Origin: Siphonodentalium dalli
Lineage: Eukaryota > Mollusca > Scaphopoda > Gadilida > Siphonodentaliidae
Direction: 5' to 3'
DNA: 64,000 nt
NCBI GenBank assembly: GCA_032622095.1
Contig: CP136068.1
Location: 155,275,151 to 155,339,150 of the forward strand
The notes under the pieces are model-generated. The model was not told the DNA's origin and did not search any database. It was given only the letters and a program-made list of their open reading frames with translations. Numbering within the stretch: the first letter of the stretch is position 1; the number at the start of each line of letters is the position of its first letter. The translations under genes were made by a program, and so were the position numbers. Shown piece by piece: positions 45,575-57,364 of this stretch.

Positions 45575-45708
45575 TCGGCTACTTCCGGTTGTTTCCGTTT
45601 TTTTTTTGTATCGTTCAATGCGCATGCGCGAACGTCGGCATCAACGTTATTGACTTGGGACATTGACAGTGCTGTGAACGGATCAAGCCTTTACATGGAA
45701 CGGTAGGT
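45575..45708 (+). promoter_or_regulatory. Candidate promoter and first exon
   Basis: An ETS motif ACTTCCGG (45581-45588) and a perfect NRF1 palindrome TGCGCATGCGCG (45619-45630) are followed at 45695 by ATG GAA CG and a donor-like GTAGGT (45703). The combination is typical of housekeeping promoters. No downstream exon was identified, so the gene is unknown. Confidence 0.35.
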
Positions 45709-46320
45709 ATAATTATATTGTTTGTATACATTTTACTTCTTCAACATTTGACTATACAAATATAACACATGCATATGTCAAATTCCCTCACAACCAAAAC
45801 ACTTTTATCAATGTCTACAACTAAATCAAACTAACTATTTCGACAAGGTCAAAATATCGTGTGGCCGGTCTCGGTAAAACTGTGAAGTGGATTCTTGAGA
45901 CTGAGGGTATCTGAGTTACTCCCCATTATATAGAAAACTGGTGCTCGTTATTATTATAGTTATATTATTTATTATTTATTGTTATATTTCCTCTCTTCTT
46001 CTACTATTTACAAAATTTGATGTTCCGACATGGAGCTTTCGTTATCGAATAAAATCTAATCTGTATCTGTAGTTGTTACGTCCTAGTGACCAAAGCTGGC
46101 TTTTACAGGACGGTGTGAGGAGCGCTATTTTTGTTCTCTCCAGAGCCGCCTTGAATGTTTCTAGGTCGGCGGCATGGTTCTGGAAACTATTGTTTTAAGA
46201 CATTCGTAGACATGTAAGTTTTCTGTGTACTGTGACATAACTGCTGCAGACCAACACGTCATTGATTTCTGGTCAAGCAATCAGCAATCGGAAGTTTTTT
46301 TTTCCCGCCAAGCGCGGTTT
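45709..46320. other. No gene recognised
   Basis: The segment ending AATAAAATCTAATCTGTATC (~46048) resembles a LINE 3' tail. Confidence 0.4.
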
Positions 46321-46330
46321 AAGTATAGGA

Positions 46331-46430
46331 TATTCCCCGAGCTGTCGGGCATTCGGAGAAATAATTCACCGAGGCGAAGCCGAGGTGATTATTTGGACGA
46401 ATGGCCGACAGCGAGGGGAATATCTGGCTT
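46331..46430. repeat. Foldback repeat with GCGAAGC tip
   Basis: Arms TATTCCCCGAGCTGTCGGGC / GCCGACAGCGAGGGGAATA with loop region GAGGCGAAGCCGAG. Confidence 0.8.
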
Positions 46431-47317
46431 AATCCTCAGTATTTAAAGAATAACAAGACGAAATTTAATTTTACCTATAGTATTACTTTGAAATTTGTCA
46501 ATGACATTACAATGTATGATATATTCAACTAAAAGTCAATAAAAGTTTTAACAAAAAATGTGAACATGACCATTAAACAATATCCGAATCTGTCAGACAA
46601 ATAAAGATTTGTACGCAAATTCAGTTGCCACTTTAAATAGTGATCTGGAGATTTGGAATTAAAATTGTCATTAAAAATGTGTCAATCGCCACCCCCCCCC
46701 CCCCCCCCCGCCCCATGAAATATGGCCAATCCTGCTATATATCCTACTTAGCTGTGCATTTATAAACCAATATGACCACAATATTTTTGACTCACATTAT
46801 GTTATATCTCAGATAACACATGGGCGGAAGTCTAATTGACACCAGTGCATATGTGCATGGACACCTTCCAGTTACAACAAACATTTAATTTGCTTGGCCT
46901 GATACTGCTCGTCCTCGCTGCATTGTCACAAATCAAAATTCTCGCATTGAGTTGGTATGCACTGAGCCGCGTTGACAATCCAGTTATGATGAGTGGTTAT
47001 CGGGATATCAGTTATAGGTAGCCCCAAACATGATATTGCCTTTGTCGCCGATTAGCTTACCACACGCTTTAATCTAATTAATTAACACGTCGTTCTCGGG
47101 CGCATTTGTAAATTGAATGTGAGAGAGAGAGAGAGAGATTACATAGTTATATGTTATCAGCATGGCGTTCATTTTATAAGCGAAATAAACATCACAAGCA
47201 CCCGGAGGTAAATGACAATCCAGCCGATGATCAAACTGATGTTTTCCGTTAATATTGGAATAAAAAAATCTTTCGATGAGTCGTTTTCGTATTGTACTGT
47301 TTATCTGATTTATTTCC
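46431..47317. other. No gene recognised
   Basis: A long C run at ~46692-46710 and a (GA)n at ~47118-47136. Confidence 0.4.
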
Positions 47318-47357
47318 ATGAATTCGAAGTTGGATTTACAAGGAGTTCTTGACCAAC
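47318..47357 (+). CDS. Possible first coding exon
   Basis: An ATG followed by 13 codons (MNSKLDLQGVLDQ) and a consensus donor GTAAGT at 47358. No promoter motif is obvious and no matching downstream exon was found; it may be chance. Confidence 0.25.
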
Positions 47358-47670
47358 GTAAGTTATCGAATGAGGTTTATTTACTATAAATATATAGTAG
47401 TCGTTACCCGTATAAAACGATCTTCAATTTCAGCATTTTGACATCAAATTCTTAACATTTTATTAAAATCCATGTAATCAACGTAACTAATCCACTTAAG
47501 TTATAGTGTGGTGTACCCGACATTACGAACTGATTTGGATTATCAACATTTAAATATTTAGCATTTACCAGAAAATTATATCGTGCGAGTGATTCCGTGT
47601 TATAAGAAGGCTCCACCTTCGTAAGTTTTTCATTATTAGAACAAGTCTCAAATACAATGCAAATGTGTCG

Positions 47671-47985
47671 TTAAAGATACGGGCGGCGTTGGCGGTGGGT
47701 ATGCTGTTAAAATATTCCCATCCGTCAAAAACCGCCATAAATAGTGAAATATAGACAGACTTTGTTCTTATAGCAATAAGAAATATGACATAAGCAGTAT
47801 GTTATTGTCGATTTCTTCCCATTTGGCATGTAAACAAAAGCAAAACATGTTACGTTTTCTGGCTTTTGTTTAGATCCGGATATGGTAAACATAAAGAGCG
47901 TTATTTATTACTGTTTTCCTGATATGGAAATAATAAAGAGCGTTTATATCATTGTGTATGAATAACCAATCGAATTGCTCTGTGT
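47671..47985 (+). mobile_element. EnSpm 3'-end fragment
   Basis: Matches 14160-14460: GGCGGTGGGTATNCTGT, the CCGTCAAAAACCGCCA segment, and two ATAAAGAGCGTT boxes (about 47891 and 47936). It retains decayed transposase C-terminal codons. Confidence 0.75.
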
Positions 47986-48194
47986 TATGTAAGCAGAGCA
48001 CAACTTGTGTGTGTTTACGTACACCATCGTACGAAAATATAGTCGAATTTCAACAACCAATACAACCAGTATTAAACATATTTCGCAATAAATATGTTTT
48101 GAATGTTTGATACGCATAATGGCTTTTCGTGGATATGTTCAGATTATCGCAACACCGCGAAAAAGACAAATTAAAAAATATTTAATGGTAGTAT

Positions 48195-48325
48195 TTGTTA
48201 TCAGCATCAGTTTGCCCTAACATCATCAGAGAAATTCAGTAGGACCCAACCGCATCATAGCAGATTAGCAGGACCACTTGACCGGGTGGAATATATTTGT
48301 TCTAGTCCGAATTGTCTAATTCCGA
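48195..48325. repeat. Short repeat, copy without insertion
   Basis: Matches 49045-49262 (ATCAGCATCAGTTTGCCCTA, AATTCAGTAGGACCC, ACCACTTGACC) but lacks the ~85 bp present there. Confidence 0.75.
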
Positions 48326-48442
48326 AATTACCAATTTCACATTCCTGTTTGTAACTGTTTTCTTTATGTTCTGGCGGAATCGACGATTATAAAATAATTT
48401 ACCCCCCCCCCCAAATAAGTGAATTCTTTAACTATTTCTAGG

Positions 48443-48655
48443 CTACAGCCTCCATACTTGAATGTGGGGAGATTTTTCGACCATTTCTTCGTGAAAATCA
48501 TTATTTATTTTTTTTGTATTGACTTGAAGCTTCCAAGCTTCTGCATAATCGACAAAGGCGAGGAGAGCCCCAGTGATATACCGGCTTTGTGTGCTCTGAA
48601 AATAAATGTTAATATAACATATATTTTTCAGCTGTTTTAAATATTTCGCACACAA
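48443..48655 (-). pseudogene. Possible LINE RT fragment
   Basis: The minus-strand frame contains DYAEAWKLQVNTKKI, similar to the (W)xLxVNxxKT region of LINE reverse transcriptases. Too short for certainty. Confidence 0.3.
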
Positions 48656-48725
48656 GTGAGAGAAAAACGCTCTTTATTCATACCACACCAGGAATGTATT
48701 AACAAGGAACGCTCTTTATTGTTCA
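48646..48725 (-). mobile_element. EnSpm-type terminus, inverted
   Basis: CACACAAGTGAGAG followed by two AACGCTCTTTATT boxes, the reverse complement of the ends at 14450 and 47985. It may be the other end of a deleted element starting at 47671, or a separate fragment. Confidence 0.5.
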
Positions 48726-49044
48726 ATGCCAAAGAAGTTGGGGAACCGAACTTTCTCAATTCAATCTCTTGAACTAGGCTATGTGCGGCATACAGAGGCC
48801 TTATACGAATATAACAAACGCGAGCATAATTTAGACCTTCAAACCACTTATTCCCATAATCACACTGGTAACTTAAATAATAAATCTAATAAATATATTG
48901 TTTGTTCGCAACCAAATTACGACACTGACTTAGCATATGTGGCGTTGAGCAATGCATTTGCTATGCATATTGTCCAAACTCACACAAGAGCAGACTTCAA
49001 TTTTAGCTTGTACATTGTTTTAATTCGTTGTGGAACTCACGGTA

Positions 49045-49262
49045 CTATTTGTTAACAGCATCAGTTTGCCCTACCATCATCAGAGCAATTCAGCAGGACC
49101 CAACCGCATCATAGCAGATAGGATAGGATAGGATAATTTTATTTATAATACACATATTAATAGTACAATAAATTAACACATAACTAGATCATAATTCAGT
49201 ATATTGCTGGACCACTTGACCAGGGGTGATATATATTTTTCTAGTCCGAATTGTCTAACATT
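49045..49262. repeat. Short repeat interrupted by a LINE tail
   Basis: Same repeat as 48195-48325, split by ~85 bp at ~49121-49206. In reverse complement the insert ends AATAAAATTATCC followed by TATCC repeats, the form of a 5'-truncated LINE 3' tail. Confidence 0.7.
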
Positions 49263-49835
49263 GATGTAAAATTGTTGTTATTACATTAAACTAATTCCAC
49301 CCACCGTCTTTCTTAGTATCCCTATGATCATTATAATCACCTAAGACTGTTCAGTTTCTTATTTGATTGATTGATTGGTCACACCAATTTTACATTCCGG
49401 TGTGTCAGCAAGTGGAGAACACAGCAAACAATGACTTGCGATTGTTATGACAATACCTGGGGAATATTTTAATATTCCACAGTTATTGTTAAAATAATGC
49501 ACACTTATTGTTTAAATAATCCACAGCTATTGTTACCAGTGGGCAATCGGCTGGATATTGTGCAAGGGAGAACAATAGAAAATATGGCGACTGTGGATTA
49601 ATATGGAATAATCTATTTCAATTCCGACTGGGGGGTGCGATCGAGTACTGAATTATCCCATTTTAACTCTAATTATTATTACAACGTACAACTTCTAATG
49701 TTTCCAAATCCGCATGATCAAATCAAAGATCTATTTCTTGTTGACACTTTCTGAATAATTATATCATTTGTACAAACTTTGATCGAGCGGAGAAATTAAA
49801 AACCACATGTGTATGTTTGGTTGGAAACCAGAAGA
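49263..49835. other. No gene recognised
   Basis: Three phased copies of a ~27-bp ATTGTTNAAATAATNCACA motif near 49480-49530. No coding signal. Confidence 0.4.
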
Positions 49836-49975
49836 GCAGGCCAATCGGCAGGTTATTGGAAGAGCCAATATAATTGATGGAAGAGCCGGGCCAATCCGGC
49901 GATAGCAGAATCGAGTCGCTCACCCAAATAAGGAAGTTGAATTTATTTTCGCGCCTTTTCGCGCCTTCGCGCCTT
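49836..49975. promoter_or_regulatory. CCAAT/E2F-type promoter cluster
   Basis: CCAAT boxes at 49841, 49865 and 49891 (24 and 26 bp apart), a reversed one (ATTGG) at 49855, and three E2F-like sites at 49946-49955, 49956-49965 and 49966-49973 (TTTTCGCGCC). Such spacing with E2F sites is typical of cell-cycle gene promoters. An ATG at ~50072 starts a short frame, but no gene can be assigned. The CCAAT boxes also lie in a ~25-bp tandem repeat. Confidence 0.35.
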
Positions 49976-50569
49976 TCTACTCTTGTATTTCTGATTGATA
50001 TTGAGAATCGTAAGGATAATTTACATTTGAGAGACGAGTAGATCTAATACAATCGCAACAGATAACTAAACAATATGTTATCCGCAAGCGACAAACTGAA
50101 AATGACGCAACCAACAATTACATGTAAATTGTTATGATACTAAAGCTAGATTTTTCCAGTTTTATCAACATAATTTTAAATTATAATCGGAGATGGGATG
50201 TGTATTCCCTGCATCACTACGATTTCCCAACAATCGGATCAGCGTTTCTGGATCTTTCTGGTGAGTTTCTCAACTTTTCCGATGAAGTTTGGCATCAATA
50301 CAAATGAAATTTTCTCCGCTCCTGTATGGTGTAGACCGACCAGTTCCGTTGTTTATCACAATCAATAATTTAGCAGGTAATAAGTTTTGGAATAACGGAT
50401 ACGATTTGCCTTGAAATGTCATCTGCTTCGGCTGTGTTCAAGAAATTCGAGGTAACATTAACAACATTTGACATGTCCTATGAAATTATCAATAGCTGAG
50501 CGCAACAAATTCGCTGCTAATTACGCCCTGTTGTCTCCCTTTAGGGCACGTCAAATCACATCATTGGGT
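49976..50569. other. No gene recognised
   Basis: Possible short first exons only (ATG at ~50072; donor-like GTGAGT at ~50260). Confidence 0.3.
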
Positions 50570-53500
50570 AATTCATTGCAACAATTAAACATTTAAAGAG
50601 AAAAAAAAAATGTCTCGCAGTCCGTAATATTCTTGGGTAGATTGTCCATCACAATGTCATTGATGAGTAGTTCGATGCAACAAATAAAATATATTATATC
50701 TTCGGAGAAAAAAGATGTCCTTACACTACCGGTAGTTGGTTACGCAGTCCGTAATAATCTTGGGTAGATTGTACATCACATAATCACATTCAGTGACATT
50801 GATGAGTAGTTAATAACAAATATTTCATGTTCGGAGATGGACAAAAATTTCTTACATTAGTTGGGTACGCAGTCCGTAATAATGTTGGGTAGATTGTCAT
50901 CACTTGATGAGTAGTTCGTTGCAACAAATGAAATAATATTTCATATTCGGAGATTGAACAAATGTTCTTACACTAGTTGGGTATACAGTCCGTAATAATC
51001 TTGGGTAGATTGTCATCACTTGATGAGTAGTTCATTGCAACAAATAAAATATATTTCATGTTCGGAGATTGAAAAAATGTCCTTAAACTAGTTGGATACA
51101 TAGTCCGTAATGATCTTGGGTAGATTGTCCATCACATTGATGAGTAGTTTGTTGCAACAAATAAAATATATTTCATGTTCGGAGATTGAAAAGATGTCCT
51201 TACACTACCGGTAGTTGGTTACGCAGTCCGTAATAATCTTGGGTAGATTGTACATCACATAATCACATTCAGTGACATTGATGAGTAGTTAATAACAAAT
51301 ATTTCATGTTCGGAAATGGACAAAAAATTCTTACATTAGTTGGGTACGCAGTCCGTAATAATGTTGGGTAGATTGTCATCACTTGATGAGTAGTTCGTTG
51401 CAACAAATGAAATAATATTTCATATTCGGAGATAGAACAAATGTTCTTACACTAGTTGGGTATACAGTCCGTAATAATCTTGGGTAGATTGTCATCACTT
51501 GATGAGTAGTTCATTGAAAAAATGTCCTTAAACTAGTTGGATACATAGTCCGTAATGATCTTGGGTAGATTGTCCATCACATTGATGAGTAGTTTGTTGC
51601 AACAAATAAAATATATTTCATGTTCGGAGATTGAAAAAATGTCCTTACACTTGTTGGGTACGCAGTCCGTAATAATCTTGGGTAGATTGTCCATCACATT
51701 GATGAGTAGTTCGTTGCAACAAATAAAATATATTTCATGTTCGGAGATTGAAAAAATGTCCATACACTAGTTGGGTACGCAGTCCGTAATAATCTTGGGT
51801 AGATTGTCCATCACATTGATGAGTAGTTTGTTGCAACAAATAAAATATATTTCATGTTCGGAGAGTGAAAAAATGTCCTTACACTTGTTGGGTACGCAGT
51901 CCGTAATAATCTTGGGTAGATTGTCCATCACATTGATGAGTAGTTCGTTGCAACAAATAAAATATATTTCATGTTCGGAGATTGAAAAAATGTTCTTACA
52001 CTTGTTGGGTATGCAGTCCGTAATAAGCTTGGGTAGATTGTCCATCACATTGATGAGTAGTTCATTGCAACAAATAAATTATATTTCTGACATGTTCGGA
52101 GATTGAAAAAATGTTCTTACACTAGTTGGGTACGCAGTCCGTAATAATCTTGGGTAGATTGTCCATCACATTGATGAGTAGTTCGTTGCAACAAATAACA
52201 TAATATTTTATTTGTTGCATCAAACTACTTATCAATGTTCGGAGATTGAAAAGATGTCCATATACACTAGTTGGGTTCGCAGTCCGTAATAATCTTGGGT
52301 AGATTGTCCATCACATTGATGAGTAGTTCGTTGCAACAAATAAAATATATTTCATTTTCGGAGATTGAAAAAATGTCCTTACACTTGTTGGGTACGCAGT
52401 CCGTAATAATCTTGGGTAGATTGTCCATCACATTGATGAGTAGTTCGTTGCAACAAATAAAATATATTTCATGTTCGGAGATTGAAAAAATGTCCATACA
52501 CTTGTTGGGTATGCAGTCCGTAATAATCTTGGGTAGATTGTCCATCACATTGATGAGTAGTTCGTTGCAACAAATAAAATATATTTCATGTTCGGAGATT
52601 GAAAAAATGTCCATACACTAGTTGGGTATGCAGTCCGTAATAATCTTGGGTAGATTGTCCATCACTTTGATGAGTAGTTCATTTTAACAAATAAATTATA
52701 TTTCTGACATGTTCGGAGATTGAAAAAATGTTCTTACACTAGTTGGGTACGCAGTCCGTAATAATCTTGGGTAGTTTGTCCATCACATTGATGAGTAGTT
52801 CGTTGCAACAAATAACATAATATTTTATTTGTTGCATCAAACTACTTATCAATGATCGGAGATTGAAAAGATGTCCATATACACTAGTTGGGTTCGCAGT
52901 CCGTAATAATCTTTGGTAGATTGTCCATCACATTGATGAGTAGTTCGTTGCAACAAATAAAATATATTTCATGTTCGGAGATTGAAAAAATGCCCATACA
53001 CTAGTTGGGTATGCAGTCCGTAATAATCTTGGGTAGATTGTCCATCACATTGATGAGTAGTTTGTTGCAACAAATAAATTATATTTCATGTTCGGAGATT
53101 GAAAAAATGTTCTTACACTAGTTGGGTACGCAGTCCGTAATAATCGTGGGTTGATTGTCCATCACATTGATGAGTAGTTCATTTTAACAAATAATTTATA
53201 TTTCATGTTCGGAGATTGAAAAAATGTTCTTACACTAGTTGGGTACGCAGTCCGTAATAATCTTGGGTAGATTGTCCATCACATTGATGAGTAGTTCGTT
53301 GCAACAAATAAAATATATTTCATGTTCGGAGATTGAAAAGATGTCCATATACACTTGTTGGGTATGCAGTCCGTAATAATCTTGGGTAGATTGTCCATCA
53401 CATTAATGAGTAGTTCATTTTAACAAATAATTTATATTTCATGTTCGGAGATTGAAAAAATGTCCATACACTAGTTGGGTATGCAGTCCGTAATAATCTT

Positions 53501-54600
53501 GGGTAGATTGTCCATCACATTGATGAGTAGTTCGTTGCAACAAATAAAATATATTTCATGTTCGGAGATTGAAAAAATGTCCATACACTAGTTGGGTATG
53601 CAGTCCGTAATAATCTTGGGTAGATTGTCCATCACATTGATGAGTAGTTTGTTGCAACAAATAAATTATATTTCATGTTCGGAGATTGAAAAAATGTTCT
53701 TACACTATATATAGCTAGTTGGGTACGCAGTCCGTAATAATCTTGGGTAGATTGTCCATCACATTGATGAGTAGTTCATTTTAACAAATAATTTATATTT
53801 CATGTTCGGAGATTGAAAAAATGTTCTTACACTGGTTGGGTACGCAGTCCGTAATAATCTTGGGTAGATTGTCCATCACATTGATGAGTAGTTCGTTGCA
53901 ACAAATAAAATATATTTCATGTTCGGAGATTGAAAAAATGTCCATACACTAGTTGGGTATGCAGTCCGTAATAATCTTGGGTAGATTGTCCATCACATTG
54001 ATGAGTAGTTTGTTGCAACAAATAAATTATATTTCATGTTCGGAGATTGAAAAAATGTTCTTACACTAGTTGGATATGCAGTCCGTAATAATCTTGGGTA
54101 GATTGTCCATCACATTGATGAGTAGTTTGTTGCAACAAATAAATTATATTTCATGTTCGGAGATTGAAAAGATGTCCATACACTTGTTGGGTATGCAGTC
54201 CGTAATGATATTGGGTAGATTGTCCATCACATTGATGAGTAGTTCGTTGCATATATATTTCATGTTCGGAGATTGAAAAAATGTTCTTACACTAGTTGGA
54301 TATGCAGTCCGTAATAATCTTGGGTAGATTGTCCATCACATTGATGAGTAGTTTGTTGCAACAAATAAATTATATTTCATGTTCGGAGATTGAAAAGATG
54401 TCCATACACTTGTTGGGTATGCAGTCCGTAATGATATTGGGTAGATTGTCCATCACATTGATAAGTAGTTCGTTGCATATATATTTCATGTTCGGAGATT
54501 GAAAAAATGTTCTTACACTAGTTGGGTACGCAGTCCGTAATAATCTTGGGTAGATTGTCCATCACATTGATGAGTAGTTCGTTGCAACAAATAAAATATG
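50570..54600. repeat. 117-bp satellite array, part 1
   Basis: About 34 head-to-tail units with the landmark GCAGTCCGTAATAATCTTGG; starts such as 51654, 51771 and 51888 give a 117-bp period. The left edge (50570-51540) is diverged and arranged as a ~479-bp higher-order repeat (CTACCGGTAG at ~50724 and ~51203). Because 117 is 3 x 39, frames stay open through several units on both strands; these are not genes. A few units carry an inverted half-copy (52169-52237, ~52787-52855). Confidence 0.95.
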
Positions 54601-55797
54601 TGGGCACTCCCATGCAAATAGATATTTAATGCTCTAGATCAACTCTGTAAAGCTATCACTCACTTACTTTTTAACTTCTCACCTTCAACCCTCACTACCT
54701 CATCTAGTCTGTTTCTTGCTTTATGTTATATTTTCTCAAATGTTTACATTGTTATATTGGAGAATATTGCAATTGTCGTAATGAGGCTCAATAAATTCTA
54801 TTCTATTCATTTATAGATCAGTTTATAGATGTAGGCCTACGTGTTGGGGGTTGTCCATACATGCTGATGTAATCATATTATATTGTAGGAATCTGTTGAA
54901 TCTGTATATCCACTGTATGTGACCTTGTTCATACATGCTGATGTAATCATATTATATTGCAGGAATCAGACGAATCTGTATACCCACTGTATGTGACCTT
55001 GTTCAAATATATACAGAAGTGGAAGCATAAGACCATTCATTAAGAAGATATTCTGACAGGTACAGTAATCTCCTCTATTCTCATCCACACCTTAATTCAA
55101 TGCCTTGAAATAGTGTGTCTGTTATTTGCAGACTGAGGTCCCAGAGGGTGAATTTAGTGATACACCCCACACAGTGGGCTAGTATCACCAAATTCACCCT
55201 GTGGGGATCTCATTCTGCTTGGGCCTCATCTTCTGGGAAGTATCTATAGTCACTCACAAATTAACATTGTTTTTAGTTACTTTTTCTCTTCTGTTCAGTG
55301 TCTATATTGCTAATTTGCAGAAGATAAACTGCATAATCAAGGTCCCTATTTGGGTGAACATCACCAACTTCAACTGGGGAATTTCGCGACGGGGATTGTT
55401 GTTAAAATAGTCTGATTCATTAAAACTGCCATATACAGAAAGAATATTAAATATTTAAACAAAACCCAAATTATGTTACAGTACAGTACATAAAGAGTGT
55501 CTGATACGCAAAACACTCAAGACCAGGAGGCCTCACTTTGGTTAAAACTGCTGCCATGTTGTTTACAACATAGCAGTTTAGCGCTTGCTAATTCTCGCCA
55601 CTCAAGATTTCGTTGTTGAATGGGTCACCATGAATAACTCCTAAAAAAAAATAACCACGATGTTCAGTGTTTTGCTTATCGTGCACTCTTAATGTGCTGT
55701 ATATAAACAAACATACGGCTCAAATAATGTGTTTTGTGGATAATATTGCATTCATACTATCATTATACAACTATTCGTGAGGAAATTTTCATTATTT
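54601..55797. mobile_element. 1.2-kb insertion in the satellite, copy 1
   Basis: Interrupts a monomer between ATAAAATAT and ATTTCATG. It holds a LINE-tail-like GCTCAATAAATTCTATTC (~54789), two CATGCTGATGTAATCATA repeats, and the GAGGTCCCAGAGGGTG hairpin (55131-55218). No gene. Confidence 0.8.
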
Positions 55798-56171
55798 GGT
55801 AACTTTTATTTCATGTTCTGAGATTGAAAACATTTTCTTACGCTAGTTGGGTACGCAGTCCGTAATAATCTTGGGTAGATTGTCCATCACATTGATGAGT
55901 AGTTCGTTGCAACAAATAAAATATATTTCATGTTCGGAGATTGAAAAAATGTCCATACACTATTACACTTGTTGGGTATGCAGTCCGTAATAATCTTCGG
56001 TAGATTGTCCATCACATTGATGAGTAGTTCGTTGCAACAAATAAAATATATATATTTCATGTTCGGAGATTGAAAAAATGTTCTTACACTAGTTGGGTAC
56101 GCAGTCCGTAATAATCTTGGGTAGATTGTCCATCACATTGATGAGTAGTTCGTTGCAACAAATAAAATATG
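55798..56171. repeat. 117-bp satellite, part 2
   Basis: Three units between the two copies of the 1.2-kb insertion. Confidence 0.95.
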
Positions 56172-57364
56172 TGGGCACTCCCATGCAAATAGATATTTAA
56201 TGCTCTAGATCAACTCTGTAAAGCTATCACTCACTTACTTTTTAACTTCTCACCTTCAACCCTCACTACCTCATCTAGTCTGTTTCTTGCTTTATGTTAT
56301 ATTTTCTCAAATGTTTACATTGTTATATTGGAGAATATTGCAATTGTCGTAATGAGGCTCAATAAATTCTATTCTATTCATTTATCAGTTTATAGATGTA
56401 GGCCTACGTGTTGGGGGTTGTCCATACATGCTGATGTAATCATATTATATTGTAGGAATCTGTTGAATCTGTATATCCACTGTATGTGACCTTGTTCATA
56501 CATGCTGATGTAATCATATTATATTGCAGGAATCAGACGAATCTGTATACCCACTGTATGTGACCTTGTTCAAATATATACAGAAGTGGAAGCATAAGAC
56601 CATTCATTAAGAAGATATTCTGACAGGTACAGTAATCTCCTCTATTCTCATCCACACCTTAATTCAATGCCTTGAAATAGTGTGTCTGTTATTTGCAGAC
56701 TGAGGTCCCAGAGGGTGAATTTAGTGATACACCCCACACAGTGGGCTAGTATCACCAAATTCACCCTGTGGGGATCTCATTCTGCTTGGGCCTCATCTTC
56801 TGGGAAGTATCTATAGTCACTCACAAATTAACATTGTTTTTAGTTACTTTTTCTCTTCTGTTCAGTGTCTATATTGCTAATTTGCAGAAGATAAACTGCA
56901 TAATCAAGGTCCCTATTTGGGTGAACATCACCAACTTCAACTGGGGAATTTCGCGACGGGGATTGCTGTTAAAATAGTCTGATTCATTAAAACTGCCATA
57001 TACAGAAAGAATATTAAATATTTAAACAAAACCCAAATTATGTTACAGTACAGTACATAAAGAGTGTCTGATACGCAAAACACTCAAGACCAGGAGGCCT
57101 CACTTTGGTTAAAACTGCTGCCATGTTGTTTACAACATAGCAGTTTAGCGCTTGCTAATTCTCGCCACTCAAGATTTCGTTGTTGAATGGGTCACCATGA
57201 ATAACTCCTAAAAAAAAATAACCACGATGTTCAGTGTTTTGCTTATCGTGCACTCTTAATGTGCTGTATATAAACAAACATACGGCTCAAATAATGTGTT
57301 TTGTGGATAATATTGCATTCATACTATCATTATACAACTATTCGTGAGGAAATTTTCATTATTT
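56172..57364. mobile_element. 1.2-kb insertion in the satellite, copy 2
   Basis: Nearly identical to 54601-55797 (shift 1571 then 1567 because of a 4-bp deletion near 56385). It was duplicated together with its satellite flank. Confidence 0.9.

Noticed and set aside
45205-45625. Overlapping frames on both strands near 45.2-45.6 kb
   Set aside because: No recognisable domain; they cover the GTCCGTCC repeat and a promoter-like region.
48726-49055. 109-codon frame
   Set aside because: No domain, runs through the repeat family at 49045, no exon borders.
55201-56977. Two identical 69-codon frames in the 1.2-kb blocks
   Set aside because: They start inside the foldback hairpin and are a by-product of the duplication; no family feature.
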